Notes under the pieces: model-generated | What the model saw: only the letters and a program-made list of their open reading frames with translations | Database searches by the model: none | Told to the model about the DNA's origin: nothing | Part shown: piece after piece, positions 42,486-51,792 of the stretch | Layout: each line of letters begins with the position of its first letter | Position numbering within the stretch: position 1 is the first letter of the stretch | Translations under genes and position numbers: made by a program | Assembly: GCA_000434295.1 (NCBI GenBank) | Contig: HF994935.1 | Span: forward strand, 200,037 to 264,036 | Reading direction: 5' to 3' | Source of the DNA: Acetobacter sp. CAG:977 | GTDB taxonomy: Bacteria > Pseudomonadota > Alphaproteobacteria > CAAGCB01 > CAG-977 | Length of the DNA stretch: 64,000 nucleotides

Positions 42486-42979
42486 GCGGATTTGTTTTCA
42501 GCGAACGCAACAGGAAAAAGCTTGAAGATTTGATTGAGCGCTACCCTGCGGGTCGTGCGACCGCGGCGGCGACGGGAGCGATGTATCTGGCATTGGAACA
42601 GGAAGGCTGCGTGTCCGACGATGCGTTGTCTGAAATTTCGAGGATATTGGGCGTTCCGTACGCCCGTTTATGGGAGCTTCGTTCGTTTTACGAAGATTTC
42701 AACGAAACGCCGCGGGGACGCGTACATGTTATTTTTTGTCGCGGGATATGCTGCGGAATGAAATCTTCGGAAAAGCTTAAAGCCGCCTGTTTGTCATATA
42801 TGGGAATAACGTGCGGGCAAACGCGTTCTGACGGGATGTTTTCGGCAGAAAGCAGAGATTGTTTGGGGGATTGTCTGAATGCGCCCGTCATGTCGGTTAA
42901 CGGGATATGCTTTGAACGTTTGACGCCCGAGCGCGGGGTTGAAATTCTGAAAAAATACGAATCGGAGGAAAAATGTTAA
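42482..42979 (+). CDS. nuoE: Complex I subunit E (N1a cluster)
   Basis: The 165-residue 24-kDa subunit starts with GTG at 42482 in a GTGA overlap with nuoD; the longer frame from 42302 lies in nuoD and is rejected. It has ISRILGVPYARLWELRSFY, then the [2Fe-2S] N1a ligands as C-x4-C (FCRGICC) and C-x3-C (DCLGDCLNAP). These four Cys are complete, unlike the N1b site in NuoG. Confidence 0.9.
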   Translation: MSGFVFSERNRKKLEDLIERYPAGRATAAATGAMYLALEQEGCVSDDALSEISRILGVPYARLWELRSFYEDFNETPRGRVHVIFCRGICCGMKSSEKLKAACLSYMGITCGQTRSDGMFSAESRDCLGDCLNAPVMSVNGICFERLTPERGVEILKKYESEEKC

Positions 42980-44223
42980 AAGAATCCGATCGTATTTTTA
43001 CAAATATAAGAGGGGAATTCGGAGATTCCGATTTAGCTTCCGCCCGAATGCGGGGGTGTTGGAAAAATACGTCGGAATATTTAAAAAAGCCACCTCGCGA
43101 ATTGTTGGAAGAAATTGACCGTTCCGGTTTGCGCGGGCGAGGGATGTTTGCTCAAAAGACGGCGGAAAAGTGGCTTGGATTTATCAAGCGACCGTCAGCA
43201 TTTAAATATTTGGTTGTCAGCGTTAACGAAAGCGAACCCGGGACGTGCAAGGCAAGGAGTCTGTTGCGTTATGAAGCGCACCGTTTATTGGAGGGGTGTT
43301 TAATAGCGTCTTACATATGCGGGATTCGCCGAGCGTACATATATGTACGGGGCGCCTTTCGCGAAGAGACTGAAATTTTGGAACGAGCCATCAATCAAGC
43401 GCGCGAGGCCGGTCTTTTGGGAATGAATATCTTGCGCACGGGCGTAGATTTGCATTTATTTGTGCACCGCGGAGCAGACGCTTATGTGTGTCGGACGGAT
43501 TCGGCGATGTTTCGTGCAATGGAAGGCCGTCGTCCGATGCCTGATTTCACGTGCGGTCAGGACACGTTGTTCGGTGCTCCCGTTTTGGTGCATAATATGG
43601 AAACGCTGTGCATGCTTCCGTCGATATTGGAACGCGGAGCCGAATGGTTTTCTTCTTTGGGGCGTTCGGGCAACGAAGGGGTTCGTTTGTTTTCGGTCAG
43701 CGGCGACGTTGAAAACCCCTGTCTGGTTGAGGAAACGCTCGGAGTTCCGATGCGAGATTTAATAGACAATTACGCGGGAGGAGTAAAAGGCGGCTGGTCA
43801 AATTTGCAGGCGGTTATTCCCGGCGGCATATCGATGCCGTGCCTTTCCAGAGAGATATGTGAACATGTTCGTATGGATTATGATTCTTTGGGGGCTGTAT
43901 CGTCCGGATTGGGGACGGGAGGATTGATTGTTGTCGGAAAGACGACGGACTTTGTCGAACTGATCCGGCGTGCGGCGTTGTTTTTTAAGAATGAAAGTTG
44001 CGGTGAATGTGCTGTTTGCCGTGAAGGAAGCCGATTAATTTATGATTTACTGGATTTAATTTCAACGGGGAAGGGGAAACGCACGGATATAGACGTTTTG
44101 GAACGTTTATGCGAAGAAACGTCGGACACGGCTTTATGTCCGGTAGGTGTTTCGGGCGTTCGTTTTATCAGCGGATTTTTAAGGCATTTTCGTTTTTTGT
44201 TGGAGGAACGCTGCAGTGGTTAA
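42973..44223 (+). CDS. nuoF: Complex I subunit F, FMN/NADH site degenerate
   Basis: The 416-residue 51-kDa subunit aligns with E. coli NuoF over its length (EAGLLG-N-ILRTGVDLHLFVHRGADAY, METLCMLPSILERG, DYAGGVKGG). The FMN loop GRGGAGFSTGLKW reads GRGMFAQKTAEKW (residues 55-67), NADE-EPG reads VNESEPG, and the CGEETAL motif reads CRTDSAM (173-179). These changes remove the known FMN- and NADH-binding residues. The C-terminal [4Fe-4S] N3 ligands are kept (ESCGECAVC and the later TALCPVG). It starts seven bases before the nuoE stop. Confidence 0.9.
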   Translation: MLKESDRIFTNIRGEFGDSDLASARMRGCWKNTSEYLKKPPRELLEEIDRSGLRGRGMFAQKTAEKWLGFIKRPSAFKYLVVSVNESEPGTCKARSLLRYEAHRLLEGCLIASYICGIRRAYIYVRGAFREETEILERAINQAREAGLLGMNILRTGVDLHLFVHRGADAYVCRTDSAMFRAMEGRRPMPDFTCGQDTLFGAPVLVHNMETLCMLPSILERGAEWFSSLGRSGNEGVRLFSVSGDVENPCLVEETLGVPMRDLIDNYAGGVKGGWSNLQAVIPGGISMPCLSREICEHVRMDYDSLGAVSSGLGTGGLIVVGKTTDFVELIRRAALFFKNESCGECAVCREGSRLIYDLLDLISTGKGKRTDIDVLERLCEETSDTALCPVGVSGVRFISGFLRHFRFLLEERCSG

Positions 44224-46222
44224 GCTGACGATAGACGGCTGTGTCGAGGAAGTTTCCGAAGGGATAAGCATAGCAGAGGCGTGTGAAACGACGGGACACG
44301 GTTTTCCGGATATTTTTCGCCGTTTGGAAGAAACGCTGCGCGGAGTATTGAGATTAAGCTTTGTCGAGATACGCGGACGTGACGGAGTTTTTGACGCGCA
44401 TTCGGAACGTGTCACGGAAGGCATGGAAATCGTGACGCATTCTTTGCGGTTGGACAAGATTCGGGATCGAATGCTTCGTTTAACGTTGGCGAGCCATCCT
44501 GCGGAATGTGCCGTTTGCGAAAAGGCCGGGAACTGCATTTTGCAAGAAGCGTGTTTTGCGTTCGGGCTTATGAAAGGGGACAGCATCGGGAGGTCACCGT
44601 CTGAATGCGAAAAGGTTGAAACGGGGCCGTTGGTTGAAATGCATCCGTCGCGTTGCGTATTATGCATGAAATGCCTGAATTTTATGAATGATGTAGCGGG
44701 GACGCCGGAACTTGTTGTGTCAGGGAAAGGCTCATTGACGCGGATAAGTCCGTTTGTAAAGGGAGCTTTTTCATCGCCGATATCCGGGAATTTAATAGAC
44801 CTGTGTCCGAGCGGCGTATTTACGGACGCGACGTCGAAAGAAATGTTTCGTCCGTGGCAGACGGAGCGCAAAAAGACGACGGACGTATTGGATTCTTTTT
44901 TGCCTTCCGTCATTATGGAAGTCGCCTTTGGCCGCATAGTGAAGGTTGAAGCGGATTTTACGTCGCGTGACGGTTGCGGGATAATATCGGACAGGACTCG
45001 TTTCGGTTCGGACGGATTGTCAAGCGGGCGTATAGATCGGCCGTATATTCGTGTGGATGGCAGGTTCAGGGAATGTTCATGGACGGAAGCGCTGATGACG
45101 GCGGCGTCAAGGATGCAATCCGCGCCGAAAGGAAAAGTCGCAGCATTTGCGGGTTCGACGGCGGACTGCGAAAGCATGGCGGCATTAGCGGATTTAATGA
45201 AGATACTGGGTTCCGACAATACGGATGCGGGCAGTTTTTATGCGCGAGTGCCGCGTTCGGCAGGGCGTTGGCGTTTTTGCAACACGGATTTTTCCGACGT
45301 GGCAAAGGCCGATGCTTTATTGATAATCGGTTCGGATCCCGAACGTGAAGCGGCATTGTTGAATGCGCAAATTCGGCGCAATGTAATGCCGAAAGCGATG
45401 ATAGGTTCAAGGACGGAACAGAATTATGCGTATGACTGTTTAGGCGGTTCTTCATCGCTTTTGGACGGGATATTGAGTGGAGAACATCCGTTTTCATCGG
45501 TTTTGAAACAATCCCGTTTTCCGATGGTTGTTGCGGGAAAAACGCTGTGGTCGCGCGGCGATGCGCCGTTTTTGTTTCAAAAGATTTGCGAGATATGTTT
45601 CCGATACGGTGTTGTGAAAGAAGGTTGGAACGGCTTTAACATGACGGGCATATCCCCGGGGATGCTCGGGGCATCCGAACTTGGTTTGGTCAAGACGGAA
45701 CCGCTTTTGCCCAAAGCGCGTTCAGGGGAATTTGACGTTGTTTATTTGTTGGGTGAAGACCGTTTGACGCGTTCTGATATGGGGGATACATTTATAATTT
45801 ATCAGGGGATGTTTGCGTCGGAAACGGCGATGGGTGCGGATGTTATTTTGCCGTCGGCGTCATATGCGGAAAAAGAAGCGACATATGTCGGCGCTTTTGG
45901 CAAAGCCAAGAGCACGTCGGCGGTTTTGCCGTTGTTGGGGCAAAGCCGTGAGGATTGGAAGATATTGCGGGCATTGTCCGAATATTTGGAAAAGCCGTTG
46001 CCGTATGACAACTTGGCCGAGATACGGGATCGTTTGGGAGCGTTGAGCGCCGTTTTTATGCCTCTGACGAGGACCGAAGAAGCCGTAACGTCATATGGAA
46101 GCGAAGGGGTTCTTTTGCCGGAAGAGCTTGTATGCGAATCAAGGGACATAGAGGACAATGAGATATGCCGTCGCTCGGCGTCGCTTCGGGCATTAAAGAA
46201 AGTGTGGAAGGTCGGCGTATGA
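44216..46222 (+). CDS. nuoG: Complex I subunit G, cluster N1b ligands missing
   Basis: The 668-residue 75-kDa subunit starts with GTG inside the end of nuoF. In an ungapped alignment with E. coli NuoG the N1b ligands C34, C45 and C48 are F34, L45 and S48, and the fourth Cys is also replaced (VFDAHSE). Cluster N5 (HPAECAVCEKAGNC) and N4 (RCVLCMKC then LIDLCPSGVFTD) are complete. The C-terminal molybdopterin-fold part is short, about 400 residues (VAAFAGSTADCESMAAL, GADVILPSASYAEKEATYVG). An extra E. coli-type N7 site is not seen. The stop overlaps nuoH. Confidence 0.92.
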   Translation: MVKLTIDGCVEEVSEGISIAEACETTGHGFPDIFRRLEETLRGVLRLSFVEIRGRDGVFDAHSERVTEGMEIVTHSLRLDKIRDRMLRLTLASHPAECAVCEKAGNCILQEACFAFGLMKGDSIGRSPSECEKVETGPLVEMHPSRCVLCMKCLNFMNDVAGTPELVVSGKGSLTRISPFVKGAFSSPISGNLIDLCPSGVFTDATSKEMFRPWQTERKKTTDVLDSFLPSVIMEVAFGRIVKVEADFTSRDGCGIISDRTRFGSDGLSSGRIDRPYIRVDGRFRECSWTEALMTAASRMQSAPKGKVAAFAGSTADCESMAALADLMKILGSDNTDAGSFYARVPRSAGRWRFCNTDFSDVAKADALLIIGSDPEREAALLNAQIRRNVMPKAMIGSRTEQNYAYDCLGGSSSLLDGILSGEHPFSSVLKQSRFPMVVAGKTLWSRGDAPFLFQKICEICFRYGVVKEGWNGFNMTGISPGMLGASELGLVKTEPLLPKARSGEFDVVYLLGEDRLTRSDMGDTFIIYQGMFASETAMGADVILPSASYAEKEATYVGAFGKAKSTSAVLPLLGQSREDWKILRALSEYLEKPLPYDNLAEIRDRLGALSAVFMPLTRTEEAVTSYGSEGVLLPEELVCESRDIEDNEICRRSASLRALKKVWKVGV

Positions 46223-47232
46223 CGGGATCTTTTTTTGAATTGTTTAAAGGTTTGGAATTAAAGCTTGCGGATTTTTCTTTATTTTTTGTATTTGCGGGCA
46301 AGGTCGGATTGTTTGTTTTATTGGCGCTGTTTTTAACGACGGGCGCCGTTATGCTGGAAAGTCGGATACGCGAACGTTTGTTCGGGCGCAAAGGAAAAGG
46401 ATTTAAACAGGCTTTTGCGGGTATGGTGCGCCTAATGATGCAAAAACCGTTGCAACCCGGTTCATCCGACAAAGTTTTGTTTTTTTGGGTACCGATAATA
46501 TCGTTTGTGGCGTCGTTATTTTTTTTGCTGATGCTGCCGACGGGGCAAGACGGCGAGTTTTTACGGTTGCGGGGAGGTTTGCTGTATTTGCTGTTTGCCG
46601 GAGTTTTGTTCGGTTATACGTTTTTTTTGGGCGGTCTGGCGGGCGGTTCCCGTTTTTCGTTTTTGGGGGCGTTGAGGAGTTTGGCGGAAACATTTTCATG
46701 TCAGTTAATACTTATGTTGACGTCGGGAGTTGTTTTAATGACGGCGGGCAGCACGGATTTGTCAGACATAGTTTCGGCGCAGCGGGATGTTTGGTATGTA
46801 TTTATTCATTTTCCGATGTTTATAATGTTTATGTTAAGCCTGTTGACGTTGACGGGAGGGGCTCCGTTCGGAACTTCGCGAGGTTCGTATGAGCTTTCCG
46901 GCGGAGTTTATTCGGAGTATTCCGGCGGGCTTTATTTGTTTTTCAAAAGCGCGGATTATATTTTGCTGTTAGCGGGTTCTTTGCTGTCGGCTCTGTTGTT
47001 TTTCGGCGGTTGGAACGCCTTTATGTTTTTCGGGACAGAGGGGTCGTGTTGGTATTTGCTGGCAAAAACCGGAATTTTGTTTTGTTTGTTTGTGCTGTTG
47101 CGCTCGTCGTTACCGTCGTACAAAACGGAAGATGCGATGGCGATCAGTTATAAATGTTTTTTGCCGTTAAGCGCAATTTGGTTTTTTGTGACGGCTTTTT
47201 TTATTTTGTTTGAAGGGGGCGGAGTACAGTGA
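46219..47232 (+). CDS. nuoH: Complex I subunit H, divergent
   Basis: The 337-residue membrane subunit that joins the arms and lines the quinone tunnel. It has about eight hydrophobic helices and the recognisable RFSFLGALRSLAETFS, SYELSGGVYSEYSGGLYLF and RSSLPSYKTEDAM. The QNRYGPNRVG loop is gone (ERLFGRKGKG), and the FAETNRAPFDLPEAE loop reads LTLTGGAPFGTSRGS, so most of the conserved Glu/Arg/Asp residues are lost. ATG overlaps the nuoG stop; the frame upstream to 46165 is rejected. Confidence 0.88.
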   Translation: MTGSFFELFKGLELKLADFSLFFVFAGKVGLFVLLALFLTTGAVMLESRIRERLFGRKGKGFKQAFAGMVRLMMQKPLQPGSSDKVLFFWVPIISFVASLFFLLMLPTGQDGEFLRLRGGLLYLLFAGVLFGYTFFLGGLAGGSRFSFLGALRSLAETFSCQLILMLTSGVVLMTAGSTDLSDIVSAQRDVWYVFIHFPMFIMFMLSLLTLTGGAPFGTSRGSYELSGGVYSEYSGGLYLFFKSADYILLLAGSLLSALLFFGGWNAFMFFGTEGSCWYLLAKTGILFCLFVLLRSSLPSYKTEDAMAISYKCFLPLSAIWFFVTAFFILFEGGGVQ

Positions 47233-47621
47233 AAGATCTGATAAAGAAGATTATTCCCGACGATGTTTTCCGTTCGTTGCTGGTTGCGTTAAAGAGCGCG
47301 TTGCGCGGTCGATCGTCCCGTTTTTTTCGCGGTGAGGCAAAGGTTGTTCGCCGCCCCGTTTTGAAGGAAGACGGGCGGTTATGTATCGGGTGCGGGCTTT
47401 GTGAAAAGGTATGCCCGTCAAGTGCTTTATGGGTTGAAACGTCGAAACGTGACGGAAAATGGGTTTTGGAAAGATTAAGCATTGATCCGTCCAGATGCGT
47501 TTCGTGCGGTTTATGTATTGAGTCTTGTCCGAGCGAAGCTTTGGCAGCGTTGTTTGAACAAGCGAAACCGACGTTGTCGAAACCGGTTCGGATTTATTTA
47601 AAGCAGTCGGAGGAAGCATAA
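47229..47621 (+). CDS. nuoI: Complex I subunit I (N6a and N6b clusters)
   Basis: A 130-residue ferredoxin-like subunit with two complete [4Fe-4S] motifs, CIGCGLCEKVCP and CVSCGLCIESCP. GTG start in a GTGA overlap with nuoH. The C-terminal tail is shorter than usual. Confidence 0.92.
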   Translation: MKDLIKKIIPDDVFRSLLVALKSALRGRSSRFFRGEAKVVRRPVLKEDGRLCIGCGLCEKVCPSSALWVETSKRDGKWVLERLSIDPSRCVSCGLCIESCPSEALAALFEQAKPTLSKPVRIYLKQSEEA

Positions 47622-48193
47622 TGTCGGTTGCGGATTACGTCTTTTTTTGCTTTATTGCGATTGCCGGCGGGATAGCGTGCGTAAGCGTGTCCAAGACGCT
47701 GTACGCGGTAATATGGCAGCTTCAATCGGCGGTGGCGATTTGCGGTTTGATGGCGTGTCAGCATGCGTATTTTACGGCATTTTCTTTGATTTCTGCGGCA
47801 TCGAGCATTTTTTTGATCGTATTGATGTTTTCTTTGATAATTTTTAATGTTCCCGAACGATCGGAAGACACGCCGAAGCGTCGGATTTTATATTTTTTGG
47901 TTATGGTTATATTGCCGTTGTCGGAATTTATGTGGCTGTATTTTCGGCATTTACGGGGCAGTTCTTTGTTTTCGGAAATTTTTTCGTTATCTGCGTTAGG
48001 GACGCTTTTATACACGCGGTATGCGATATGCGTTATTGTTTTTGCGTTGGTTTTGACGGGTTCCATGGTCGGGATAACGATGCTGATGATGAATAAAAAA
48101 GGGGACGGAGCAGATTTTCGTAAAGAAGAAGACAAAGATCGGGAAATCAAGGCAGAATTGCGCCGCATACCTGTTGAAAGGAAATATTTATGA
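47621..48193 (+). CDS. nuoJ: Complex I subunit J, divergent
   Basis: A 190-residue subunit with five hydrophobic helices, in the right place and length. The TM3 motif of E. coli NuoJ (VYAGAIMVLF, with Tyr59) aligns as AASSIFLIVL, so the Tyr and both Gly of the pi-bulge helix are gone. The C-terminus is charged (KEEDKDREIKAELRR). ATG shares bases with the nuoI stop (TAATG). Confidence 0.82.
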   Translation: MSVADYVFFCFIAIAGGIACVSVSKTLYAVIWQLQSAVAICGLMACQHAYFTAFSLISAASSIFLIVLMFSLIIFNVPERSEDTPKRRILYFLVMVILPLSEFMWLYFRHLRGSSLFSEIFSLSALGTLLYTRYAICVIVFALVLTGSMVGITMLMMNKKGDGADFRKEEDKDREIKAELRRIPVERKYL

Positions 48194-48489
48194 CGATAAG
48201 TTCCGGCTATATGTTGGCGGCGACGTCCGTTATGGTGCTGATCGGGATTTGGGGGGTACTGGTTCACCGTTCCGATTTTGTGAGGTGTTTGGTTTCGCTA
48301 CAGTTGATTTTTTGGTCTTCGGCGTTGAACTTTGTATCCGGGACGTTTTTGTTTAACGATGTTTCCGGAGCTGTTTTTGCATTATTTGTGATTTGCATGA
48401 CGGCGGCACAGTCGGCGGGAGCTTTATCGTTATTTTATTTGTATTACAGGAAACGATTGCAAACCGACCGCAAGGAGGAAAGTTTATGA
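48190..48489 (+). CDS. nuoK: Complex I subunit K, both key Glu replaced by Gln
   Basis: A 99-residue subunit with three helices. SIELMLN of the family reads SLQLIFW (Q38) and AAAEAAIGLA reads TAAQSAGALS (Q74). These are the equivalents of E. coli E36 and E72, both needed for proton pumping. VFALFVICM is conserved. ATG overlaps nuoJ by four bases. Confidence 0.88.
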   Translation: MTISSGYMLAATSVMVLIGIWGVLVHRSDFVRCLVSLQLIFWSSALNFVSGTFLFNDVSGAVFALFVICMTAAQSAGALSLFYLYYRKRLQTDRKEESL

Positions 48490-50315
48490 CGGCGGCAGTA
48501 TTGGTTTTGCTGTTTTGCGCGGTTTCGGTTTTATTTGTTCCGAAATTAAGGCAAGGGACGGCCGGATGGTATTTGGTGATGATCGGTTTGTTTTTTGCGT
48601 GCGTTAAGCTGGCGGCGATGAGCGTAAAGTCAGTTTTTCGTTCAAAGGTATATTCGTCGTTTGTAGCGCCGTTTATGACATGGGACGGTATATCTTATGC
48701 GTGGCGCCTTCATTTCGGACAGGCGGAATTGTTTTTGGCGGCATTTATGGTTTTTTCGGCTTTTTTAAGTTTGTTTTATGCCAAGAATTATGTTCCGTCG
48801 GAAAAGCTGGGGCGATTTAGCGCGAATGTTTCCGGTCTGGTGGTTTCGGCATTGGCGTGCCTGGGGGCAAAGAATATGTTTCAGTTTGTCATAGGCTGGG
48901 ATTTATCGGCATTGTTTGCGTATATGCTGATGAATACGTTTCATGACAAACAATCGTTGCGGCGTTCTTCCGTTCGTTTTTTTATTGCTCACAAAGTAAC
49001 GGATTTACCGTTGTTTTACGCTTTTTTCATGTTGTGGGAAAAAACGGGAATGTTTTTTGTGCCGCCGTTTGTCAGCCCTTATTTTGCTTCGTTCAGCGGG
49101 GTTGAAGCCGGAATGTTTGCGGTGTGCATCATCTTGGCGGCTGCGGCAAAGCTGATATGCTTCGGATTTCATTTTGTTATGGAAGACGGATCGGATATGC
49201 CCGTTCCTGCGGCGGCGTTTTGCTTTCCGGCGGTGTTGAGCGGATTGGGGATGTATCTTTTATACCATTGTTTTCCGTTTGTGCAGGACGTTCCGAACGT
49301 CAGGACGTTTTTTGTTGCCATCGGAGCATTGTCGGCGGCGGCGGGAATACTGATTGCCTTAAATGTGACGAATGTCAAAGCGATATTAAGCTTTATTTTA
49401 ATGTCGCAATTCGGTTTTGTTACGGCGGCATTCGGTTTAAGCGGCGAAGGTGTTGCTTTGAATACGTTTGTGGCGATGGCTGTTCCGATGATAGGGCTGA
49501 TTTTATCGGCGGGGAACGTCATATATGCGTTGTGGGGGGAAGAAGACATTACGCGTATGGGCGGGTTGCAAAAAGAAAAACCGTTTACGCTGAAGATTAT
49601 GTGGATTTTAAGCTTTTGCTGTGTCGGTTTTCCTTATATCGGGACGTTCGGAGCCAGGCGAGATATGTATTCGGCATTGTTTCAGGCGGACGGGCGAGCG
49701 TTTACGTTTGTGTTTTTGTTGTTGTCGTTCGGGACGGCTTTTGCGTTTGCCAGAATGATGTTTTATATTTTTTATGCTTTTCCGAAAACGCCGGTTGAGA
49801 TTGCGGTAAAGATTCGAAAAGCGCCTTTAACGGGGACGATACCGTTAATTTTGCTGACGATAGTTTCATTGTTTCAAAACGAATTGTCCAAGCGTTCGAT
49901 ATTGCCGCCGTTGACGGGGATTTTATCGGCAGAAGTTATTTTTTCGTCTTTATTGGGCTGCTTTGGTTTTTTGGCGGGGATGAAATACTTTTCAAGACGG
50001 GAAAAGTCTCAGACAAGACGATCTGCCGTTTTTCAAAGACTGAGTTTGTTTTGCGCCAAAGGTTTCGGTTTTTCCGAATTGTACCGCCGTTTGTTTGCGG
50101 TACCGTTTTTGTTTGTCGGCAATATGTTATGGCTTCATGCGGATTTGGATTTGATAGAACGACGATTGACGGACATGATGCCGGCTTTTGTGCGTAAATC
50201 GGCGCAGGCGTTGCAAAGCATTCATTCGGGGAATCTGGGATTGTCGTTTGTTTGGAGCATTGCCGGTCTTTTAAGCCTTTTTGTATTAGGCGGCGTTTTG
50301 GCGTACGGAGGCTGA
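48486..50315 (+). CDS. nuoL: Complex I antiporter-like subunit L
   Basis: A 609-residue antiporter-like subunit. The ATG at 48486 overlaps the nuoK stop; the longer frame from 48393 is rejected. TM5 Glu144 of the family is Asp (VIGWDLSALFAY). TM7 Lys is kept (AAAAKLICFGF), but the DAMEGPTPV motif reads EDGSDMPVP, and the His of LIHAATMV is Phe. The long lateral helix is likely present near residues 520-560. The rest follows NuoL (GLQKEKPFTLKIMWILSFCCVGFP). Confidence 0.88.
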   Translation: MTAAVLVLLFCAVSVLFVPKLRQGTAGWYLVMIGLFFACVKLAAMSVKSVFRSKVYSSFVAPFMTWDGISYAWRLHFGQAELFLAAFMVFSAFLSLFYAKNYVPSEKLGRFSANVSGLVVSALACLGAKNMFQFVIGWDLSALFAYMLMNTFHDKQSLRRSSVRFFIAHKVTDLPLFYAFFMLWEKTGMFFVPPFVSPYFASFSGVEAGMFAVCIILAAAAKLICFGFHFVMEDGSDMPVPAAAFCFPAVLSGLGMYLLYHCFPFVQDVPNVRTFFVAIGALSAAAGILIALNVTNVKAILSFILMSQFGFVTAAFGLSGEGVALNTFVAMAVPMIGLILSAGNVIYALWGEEDITRMGGLQKEKPFTLKIMWILSFCCVGFPYIGTFGARRDMYSALFQADGRAFTFVFLLLSFGTAFAFARMMFYIFYAFPKTPVEIAVKIRKAPLTGTIPLILLTIVSLFQNELSKRSILPPLTGILSAEVIFSSLLGCFGFLAGMKYFSRREKSQTRRSAVFQRLSLFCAKGFGFSELYRRLFAVPFLFVGNMLWLHADLDLIERRLTDMMPAFVRKSAQALQSIHSGNLGLSFVWSIAGLLSLFVLGGVLAYGG

Positions 50316-50316
50316 C

Positions 50317-51792
50317 ATGGAACAATTTTCTTTGGTAACGGCATTATGTGCGCTGCCTTTGGTCGGGGCGTTGTTTTTATTGTTCATTCGCGGGGACGAA
50401 CGAATTACGGCGATGAATTCGCGCAGAGTTGCGCTGTTAACGTCCGGATGTGCTTTTTTGGCGTCTTTGTCGGTTTTGGCGCGCTTTGATTTTAACGGTT
50501 CCGCAGTCCAGTTTGATTATATTGCGGAATGGATTCCTGTATTCGGGACGGTTTGGCATATCGGGGTTGACGGTGTTTCTTTGCTGTTTTTGCCGTTGGT
50601 TTCAGGCGCCGTTTTTATATCCGTTTTGGCGGCACACAAGACGGTTTTATCCATGGTGCGCGAATATATGTTTTTGACGCTGGTTTTTGAAAGCTTTGTT
50701 TTAACGGCGTTGTGCTCCCGCAATTTGATCCAGGGGTTTGTTTTTTATGAATCCGCATTGTTGCCCGTATTTGTGATGATTGCGGTTTGGGGAGTTGAAA
50801 AACGGGCGTATTCGGCTTTTAAATTTTGTTTTTACAATTTGGCGGGGTTGTTGGCGTTATCGGCGGTTTTGATGTACGGGTATTCTATGACGGGCAGCTC
50901 GGACGCCGGTGTCGGGATTCAGGCGTTGCCCGAAGATATGCAGGCGGCATTTTTGGCGGGACTGGTATTTATGTTTTCCGCGTCTTTGCCGTTGTTTCCG
51001 TTTCATGTCTGGTTTGTTGAAATTCGCACGGAGGCAAGCGTATCGACGTCTGTATTGCTGTCGGGGGCTTTGTCCGGAACGGGATTGTTTATGTTTTTAA
51101 GAAGCGCCTTTTTATATGCTCCGGATGCGATGTCTTCTTTCGGGGGGTATTTAAGCGCTTGGGCGGTATTTTCGGCGGTATATGCGGCGACGGTTTCTTT
51201 AAGTCGCGACGATATCGGCAAGACGGCGGGATATGTCCAGCTTTCGCAGGCAGGGCTGTTGGCGGCGGGAATATTCGTCGGATCTCAACGATTGCTGTCG
51301 GGGGCTTTGTTTTTTTATTTTGCCCAGACGGTTTCCGTTTTATTGTATTTGTCGGTTGAAGCGGCGTTGATACGGCGTTTTTCGGCAAAAGAATTAAAGT
51401 CGTGCACGGGATTGTACGGAGTTTCTCCGGCGTTGGGAGCGGCTTTTTTTGCGGGGTTGCTGGCGTTATCGGCATTTCCGCCGACGCCTTCGTTTGTCGG
51501 GGAATTTTTGGTTTTTGCAGGCATTTTTGATTTTTCTCAAGCGGCGGGATTTTTTGCAATATTGTCTTCCGTTTTGGCGTTTGCCGCACTGTTGCCGCTT
51601 TTCCCCCGCTACGTATTGGGAAATTTTAATCCGTCTTTGGCGGTTCCGGCGGATTTGTCCGGCATTGAGAGGATTCAAATCGGCATGTTGGCTTTGGTTT
51701 TGGCGGTCGCGGCACTTTGTCCCGGAATTGTGATGCGGATGGCGGATGCGGCGGCCAGGGCTTTGATTTTGAACGGAGGAGCCGGCATATGA
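50317..51792 (+). CDS. nuoM: Complex I antiporter-like subunit M
   Basis: A 491-residue NuoM with the family FVFYESALLPVFVMIAVWG (Glu145, equal to E144 in E. coli, kept). The TM7 Lys (K234 in E. coli) aligns as Ser223 (FSASLPLFPFHVW), and the TM8 Lys (K265) aligns as Gly (GALSGTGLF). The proton path through this subunit looks broken. It starts one base after the nuoL stop. Confidence 0.9.
   Translation: MEQFSLVTALCALPLVGALFLLFIRGDERITAMNSRRVALLTSGCAFLASLSVLARFDFNGSAVQFDYIAEWIPVFGTVWHIGVDGVSLLFLPLVSGAVFISVLAAHKTVLSMVREYMFLTLVFESFVLTALCSRNLIQGFVFYESALLPVFVMIAVWGVEKRAYSAFKFCFYNLAGLLALSAVLMYGYSMTGSSDAGVGIQALPEDMQAAFLAGLVFMFSASLPLFPFHVWFVEIRTEASVSTSVLLSGALSGTGLFMFLRSAFLYAPDAMSSFGGYLSAWAVFSAVYAATVSLSRDDIGKTAGYVQLSQAGLLAAGIFVGSQRLLSGALFFYFAQTVSVLLYLSVEAALIRRFSAKELKSCTGLYGVSPALGAAFFAGLLALSAFPPTPSFVGEFLVFAGIFDFSQAAGFFAILSSVLAFAALLPLFPRYVLGNFNPSLAVPADLSGIERIQIGMLALVLAVAALCPGIVMRMADAAARALILNGGAGI

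Noticed and set aside
44179..45219. Open frame of 346 codons on the minus strand opposite nuoG
   Set aside because: It lies inside nuoG, whose Fe-S motifs confirm the plus strand; the peptide is Ser/Pro-rich without domains.
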